Origin: an uncultured Selenomonadaceae bacterium
GTDB lineage: Bacteria > Bacillota > Negativicutes > Selenomonadales > Selenomonadaceae
NCBI GenBank assembly: GCA_905236665.1
Contig: CAJONF010000031.1
Coordinates: 1-22,997, forward strand
Direction: 5' to 3'
DNA length: 22,997 nt
Part shown: piece by piece, positions 21,370 to 22,997 of the stretch
Numbering within the stretch: the stretch's first letter is position 1
How the letters are laid out: the number at the start of each line of letters is the position of its first letter
The notes under the pieces: generated by a model
What the model was told of the DNA's origin: nothing
Databases searched by the model: none
The model's input: only the letters and a program-made list of their open reading frames with translations
Translations under genes and position numbers: made by a program

Positions 21370-22711
21370 TGCATTTCTCGATTTCTGCGGCGATTTTGTT
21401 GCAAATTCTGTTGAGCTGATTTTTATCCGAACCTTCAGCCATAACGCGAATCAAAGGTTCAGTCCCCGATGCCCTAACTAAAATTCTGCCGTTCGTGCCC
21501 AATTCCGCTTCACCTTCAGCAATCGCCAGCTTGACCGCCGCAGAATTCTGGCAAATTTCTTTATCTTGCACGCGAACATTAATCAAAACTTGCGGATAAG
21601 TCGTCATCAGCGCGTTTAGTTCGCTTGACTTAGCATTAAACTTTTTCATTGCCGTTAAAACTTGCAAAGCAGTTATCAAACCGTCGCCGGTCGTCGAATA
21701 ATCTTGGAAAATTATATGACCGGACTGTTCGCCGCCGAGCCGATGATTATTCGCCAGCATATTTTCTAAAACATATCTGTCACCAACCGCCGTAACTTTG
21801 CAACTCAAGCCGAGCTCTTCCAACGCCTGGCGGAATCCGATATTGCTCATGACGGTCGTTACAATCGTTTTATCGGGCAATGCGCCGACTTTCATCATTA
21901 ATTTTGCGCAGATAATCATGATGTGATCGCCGTCGATAACGTCGCCGCGTTCGTCAATGCAAAGGCACCGATCAGCGTCGCCGTCGTGAGCAATGCCGAT
22001 ATCCGCGCCATGTCTTAAAACTTCCAGCCGCAAATTTCCCATATGCGTGGAACCGCAATTATCGTTAATGTTTACGCCATTTGGTTTATCGCCGAGCAGA
22101 ATTAAATTCGCACCGAGCCGCTCTAAAACTTTTGGCATAGATGTAAACGCCGCGCCATTTGCACAATCCAAAACAATTTTCATGCCGTCAAAGCGTTCGG
22201 AAGTCGTGCTCATGACAAAGCTTATATAATCTTCCAAAAGATTTTGCCGATATTCCAATCTCCCGACCTCTTCACCCGTCGGACGCTCAAAATCTTTTCC
22301 TGCCTCCAGGTCGCGGACAATCTGTTCGATTTCGTCTTCTACTTTGTCGGGGAGTTTGTAGCCATTGCCGCCGAAAAATTTAATGCCGTTGTCGTGGAAA
22401 GGATTATGTGACGCGCTGATAACAATGCCCGCCGCCGCATGAAGTTTTTTTGCCAGATAAGCAACCGCCGGCGTGGGAATTATTCCCGCGAGAATAGCGC
22501 GCCCGCCCGCCGAACAAATTCCTGCAACTAAAGCTGCCTCCAACATTTCTCCGGAAATTCGTGTATCACGCCCGATTAAAATTTGCGGTGCTCCGTCGGA
22601 ATGAGATCCGAAATAAATTGTAGCCGCCCGCCCCATGCGATATGCCAACTCCGGCGGCAATTTTGTATTTGCTTCGCCGCGCACGCCGTCTGTACCGAAT
22701 AATCTTGCCAT
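21362..22711 (-). CDS. glmM: phosphoglucosamine mutase
   Basis: A 449-residue enzyme that interconverts glucosamine 6-phosphate and glucosamine 1-phosphate for UDP-N-acetylglucosamine, needed for peptidoglycan and lipopolysaccharide. Motifs in order: MARLFGTDGVRGEAN start, phosphorylated Ser101 in VISASHNPFHDNGIKFFG, the metal loop DGDADR (243-248), the sugar loop GGEQSGH (about 332-338), and the phosphate-binding RASGTEPLIRVM (about 409-420). Length is normal and all key residues are present. GGAGGG stands eight bases before the ATG. First gene of a five-gene operon with its own promoter; it overlaps cbiK by eight bases. Confidence 0.97.
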   Translation of the reverse strand: MARLFGTDGVRGEANTKLPPELAYRMGRAATIYFGSHSDGAPQILIGRDTRISGEMLEAALVAGICSAGGRAILAGIIPTPAVAYLAKKLHAAAGIVISASHNPFHDNGIKFFGGNGYKLPDKVEDEIEQIVRDLEAGKDFERPTGEEVGRLEYRQNLLEDYISFVMSTTSERFDGMKIVLDCANGAAFTSMPKVLERLGANLILLGDKPNGVNINDNCGSTHMGNLRLEVLRHGADIGIAHDGDADRCLCIDERGDVIDGDHIMIICAKLMMKVGALPDKTIVTTVMSNIGFRQALEELGLSCKVTAVGDRYVLENMLANNHRLGGEQSGHIIFQDYSTTGDGLITALQVLTAMKKFNAKSSELNALMTTYPQVLINVRVQDKEICQNSAAVKLAIAEGEAELGTNGRILVRASGTEPLIRVMAEGSDKNQLNRICNKIAAEIEKCNA

Positions 22712-22747
22712 TTAAAATCCCTCCGCTCAAAAAAATTTATCGCCGCA

Positions 22748-22776
22748 ATTTTATCTGTTATCGCTCATTAAGGCAA
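22748..22776 (-). promoter_or_regulatory. promoter for the glmM operon
   Basis: Read on the minus strand: TTGCCT (22771-22776), exact 17-base spacer, TAAAAT (22748-22753). It abuts the T-run of the terminator upstream. Confidence 0.7.
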
Positions 22777-22778
22777 CA

Positions 22779-22806
22779 AAAAACGCCCAAGAATTTTCTT
22801 GAGCGA
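22779..22806 (-). terminator. intrinsic terminator after the GH32 gene
   Basis: Read on the minus strand: CGCTCAAGA pairs with TCTTGGGCG (one G-U), followed by TTTTTTG. On the plus strand that G-U becomes a C-A mismatch, so the minus strand is the better terminator. Confidence 0.75.
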
Positions 22807-22829
22807 TTTTTTTTTACTGCAAAAATTTT

Positions 22830-22997
22830 TTAGAATTCATACCAGTCAAGCGATTTGATTACGAATTTTTCAGCTTGCGGAATAAAGACGATGTTTTGGG
22901 ATTCTTCTTGCGGATAGACACGAGTCGACATAACTTCTGCGCCGTCGTTGATGAAAATTTCAATCGCGGACTTGTCAAGGAAAATACGGAACTGAAG
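22830..22997 (-). CDS. GH32 sucrose/fructan hydrolase, C-terminal end (partial)
   Basis: Only the last 55 residues are in the window; the start lies beyond base 22997. The segment FRIFLDKSAIEIFINDG followed by MSTRVYPQEESQNI and a final SLDWYEF is the typical end of the beta-sandwich domain of glycoside hydrolase family 32 (sucrose-6-phosphate hydrolase or beta-fructofuranosidase). The catalytic beta-propeller is not visible, so the precise activity cannot be given. A sucrose PTS or regulator would be expected nearby, outside the window. It is closed by a terminator. Confidence 0.85.
   Translation of the reverse strand, partial: LQFRIFLDKSAIEIFINDGAEVMSTRVYPQEESQNIVFIPQAEKFVIKSLDWYEF

Overview
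The window comes from an AT-rich Firmicutes-type genome that makes an outer membrane, most likely a member of the Negativicutes (Selenomonas-like). Evidence: flagellar L-ring and P-ring genes (flgH, flgI, with chaperone flgA), which only diderm cells need; together with Firmicutes-style genes (a LonC-type protease, four-cysteine L28, a DUF512 radical SAM protein next to der), strong SD sequences and frequent TTG starts. The word AAAATTTTT recurs on both strands. This taxonomic call is inference from gene content; no rRNA is present.

Layout. 1-460: an unrecognised small gene (94-414) bracketed by a 14-bp direct repeat. 469-2832 (+): a structured leader with an attenuator-like terminator, then an operon of a 5-TM EamA/BAT-type transporter, a small helical protein, an ABC-2 permease and a metal-family ABC ATPase. 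2864-3934 (+): a single DUF362 gene with its own promoter and terminator. 3984-6645 (+): DUF512 PDZ/radical SAM protein and der. 6646-6974: a strong promoter followed by no ORF, a candidate small RNA. 6975-8849 (-): a secreted protein of unknown function and a Tat-type lipoprotein metallophosphoesterase. 8935-12463 (+): rpmB, coaE, rplI, lonC. 12478-13317 (-): a 10-TM EamA transporter, divergent from typA (13432-15249, +); their two promoters appear to share one palindromic -35 box. 15304-19008 (-): flagellar cluster transcribed flgG-flgA-flgH-flgI-flgJ. 19320-22776 (-): glmM, cbiK, a StrF-like glycosyltransferase, a zinc-ribbon membrane protein and DUF192. 22830-22997 (-): the C-terminal end of a GH32 sucrose hydrolase cut by the window edge.

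How it works together. Most of the window is housekeeping: ribosome assembly and translation (der, typA, rpmB, rplI), CoA and peptidoglycan precursor synthesis (coaE, glmM), protein quality control (lonC) and flagellar rod/ring assembly. The points most worth a second look are the mutually exclusive hairpins upstream of the small EamA gene, the ORF-free transcript after der, the shared -35 box between typA and the EamA gene, and the tightly overlapping glmM-cbiK-glycosyltransferase operon. I saw no CRISPR array, tRNA, rRNA, insertion sequence or prophage.
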